From the NCBI GenBank assembly GCA_028622995.1, contig JAJQJQ010000002.1, forward strand, positions 10,788,001 through 10,852,000: 64,000 nt of DNA, read 5' to 3'. The stretch comes from Panagrolaimus kolymaensis. Its lineage: Eukaryota; Nematoda; Chromadorea; Rhabditida; Panagrolaimidae. Made by a program: the position numbers and the translations under genes. How positions within the stretch are numbered: the stretch's first letter is position 1; each line of letters begins with the position of its first letter. Under the pieces are notes generated by a model that saw only the letters and a list, made by a program, of their open reading frames with translations, ran no database searches and had not been told where the DNA came from. Shown in pieces: positions 62,994-64,000 of this stretch.

Positions 62994-64000
62994 TAAAGAT
63001 GTTTCAGAATTCCTGAATTTGAAGCATTGAATAAAAAAAACATTAATTGTTTCATAATTATAGCGACCTGTTGAATGTGCCAGAGTTGTCAAAAATTTAT
63101 TTACAAATTGGTTTTTTAAAATTATGTCCATCATAAAGATGTTTCAGAATTCCTGAATTAGAAGCATTGAATAAAAAAAACATTAATTGTTTCATATTTA
63201 TATCGACCCTTTAATAGTGCCAGAGTTGTCAAAAATTATTTAAATAATCGTTTTTTAAAATTATGTCCATCATAAAGATGTTTCAGAATTCCTGAATTAG
63301 AAGCATTGAATAAAAAAAACATTAATTGTTTCATAATTATAGCGACCTGTTGAATGTGCCAGAGTTGTCAAAATTTATTTAAATAATCGTTTTTTAAAAT
63401 TATGTCCATCATAAAGATGTTTCTGAATTCCTGAATTAGAAGCATTGAATAAAAAAAAAATTAATTGTTTCATATTTATATCGACCTGTTGAATGTGCCA
63501 GAGTTGTCAAAATTTATTTACAAATTGGTTTTTTAAAATTATGTCCATCATAAAGATGTTTCAGAATTCCTGAATTAGAAGCATTGAATAAAAAAAACAT
63601 TAATTGTTTCATAATTATAGCGACCTGTTGAATGTGCCAGAGTTGTCAAAATTTATTTAAATAATCGTTTTTTAAAATTATGTCCATCATAAAGATGTTT
63701 CAGAATTCCTGAATTAGAAGCATTGAATAAAAAAAACATTAATTGTTTCATAATTATAGCGACCTGTTGAATGTGCCAGAGTTGTCAAAAATTATTTAAA
63801 TAATCGTTTTTTAAAATTATGTCCATCATAAAGATGTTTCAGAATTCCTGAATTAGAAGCATTGAATAAAAAAAACATTAATTGTTTCATATTTATATCG
63901 ACCCTTTAATAGTGCCAGAGTTGTCAAAAATTATTTAAATAATCGTTTTTTAAAATTATGTCCATCATAAAGATGTTTCTGAATTCCTGAATTAGAAGCA
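62994..64000. repeat. Satellite array, family D (right of the transposon)
   Basis: About seven monomers resume in phase immediately after the insertion and are cut by the window edge. They carry mainly the cataattatagcgacctg cassette with caaaatttattt. They match the segment at about 59390-60130 mark for mark, including a +1 A at 63090 and the ten-A run at 63451. No other feature is visible. Confidence 0.95.

Larger units (their letters stand above)
58790..63740. repeat. 13-monomer duplication spanning the transposon
   Basis: After removal of the 1798-bp insertion (element plus one target copy), marks recur at 1808 bp (13 x 139 plus a one-base insertion). The +1 variant caaaaattta is at 59484 and 63090, the ten-A run at 59845 and 63451, and the gaatttgaag monomer with the cataattatag cassette lies just after the insertion and at about 59408. 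The transposon therefore sits in the second copy and the first keeps the empty site. Confidence 0.85.

Noticed and set aside
1..64000. CENP-B box or known alpha-satellite relationship
   Set aside because: No match to the CENP-B box pattern (TTCG followed by A and CGGGA-like half) was seen in the monomers, and the sequence and length differ from alpha satellite.

Overview
The window is almost entirely one tandem satellite DNA array, with no protein gene or RNA gene that I can support. About 62.2 of the 64 kb consists of roughly 447 head-to-tail copies of a 139-bp monomer. The monomer is A+T-rich: a hand count of one late-type monomer gives 33 G/C in 139 (about 24%). The array runs off both edges. 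Unbroken kilobase-scale satellite interrupted only by DNA transposons points to a eukaryotic chromosome, in pericentromeric, centromeric or other heterochromatin. An A+T-rich invertebrate such as an insect is plausible, but nothing here identifies the species.

Layout. Positions 1-9000 hold family A monomers (ending cgacccgttgaaggtgcc, no EcoRI site), a mosaic of three haplotypes. Positions 9001-13085 bring in family B (acaaattggtcttttaaaa, ccataataaag), which is nearly pure at about 9640-11020. Positions 13086-22230 interleave B with family C, which carries GAATTC, aaataatcg and gcattgaat, and build a 15/16-monomer higher-order repeat (about 2.1-2.2 kb, three copies). From about 22231 to the right edge the array is family D (caaaaattatttaaataatcg, ccatcataaagatg), which has a perfect 14-bp palindrome in most monomers. 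Within D there are nested higher-order or segmental duplications with exact-multiple offsets: 2, 5, 11, 13, 15, 18, 25, 32 and about 229 monomers.

The only non-satellite DNA is a 1794-bp insertion at 61196-62989. It is a foldback-type non-autonomous DNA transposon with ~675-bp nearly identical inverted arms, CACGGCGG...CCGCCGTG ends and a 4-bp ATCA target duplication. Its centre carries a second element, a 160-bp hAT-like MITE at 62044-62203 with CAGGG...CCCTG ends, an 8-bp target duplication and a core of CGATATT-type repeats. A paralogous empty site 13 monomers upstream confirms the outer insertion.

No genes act together here. What can be read is the history of the array: sequence-family turnover from left to right, unequal exchange producing higher-order repeats, and two successive transposon insertions. 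The short ORFs are by-products of the repeat (139 is not a multiple of 3, so the frame shifts each monomer) or of the transposon arms.
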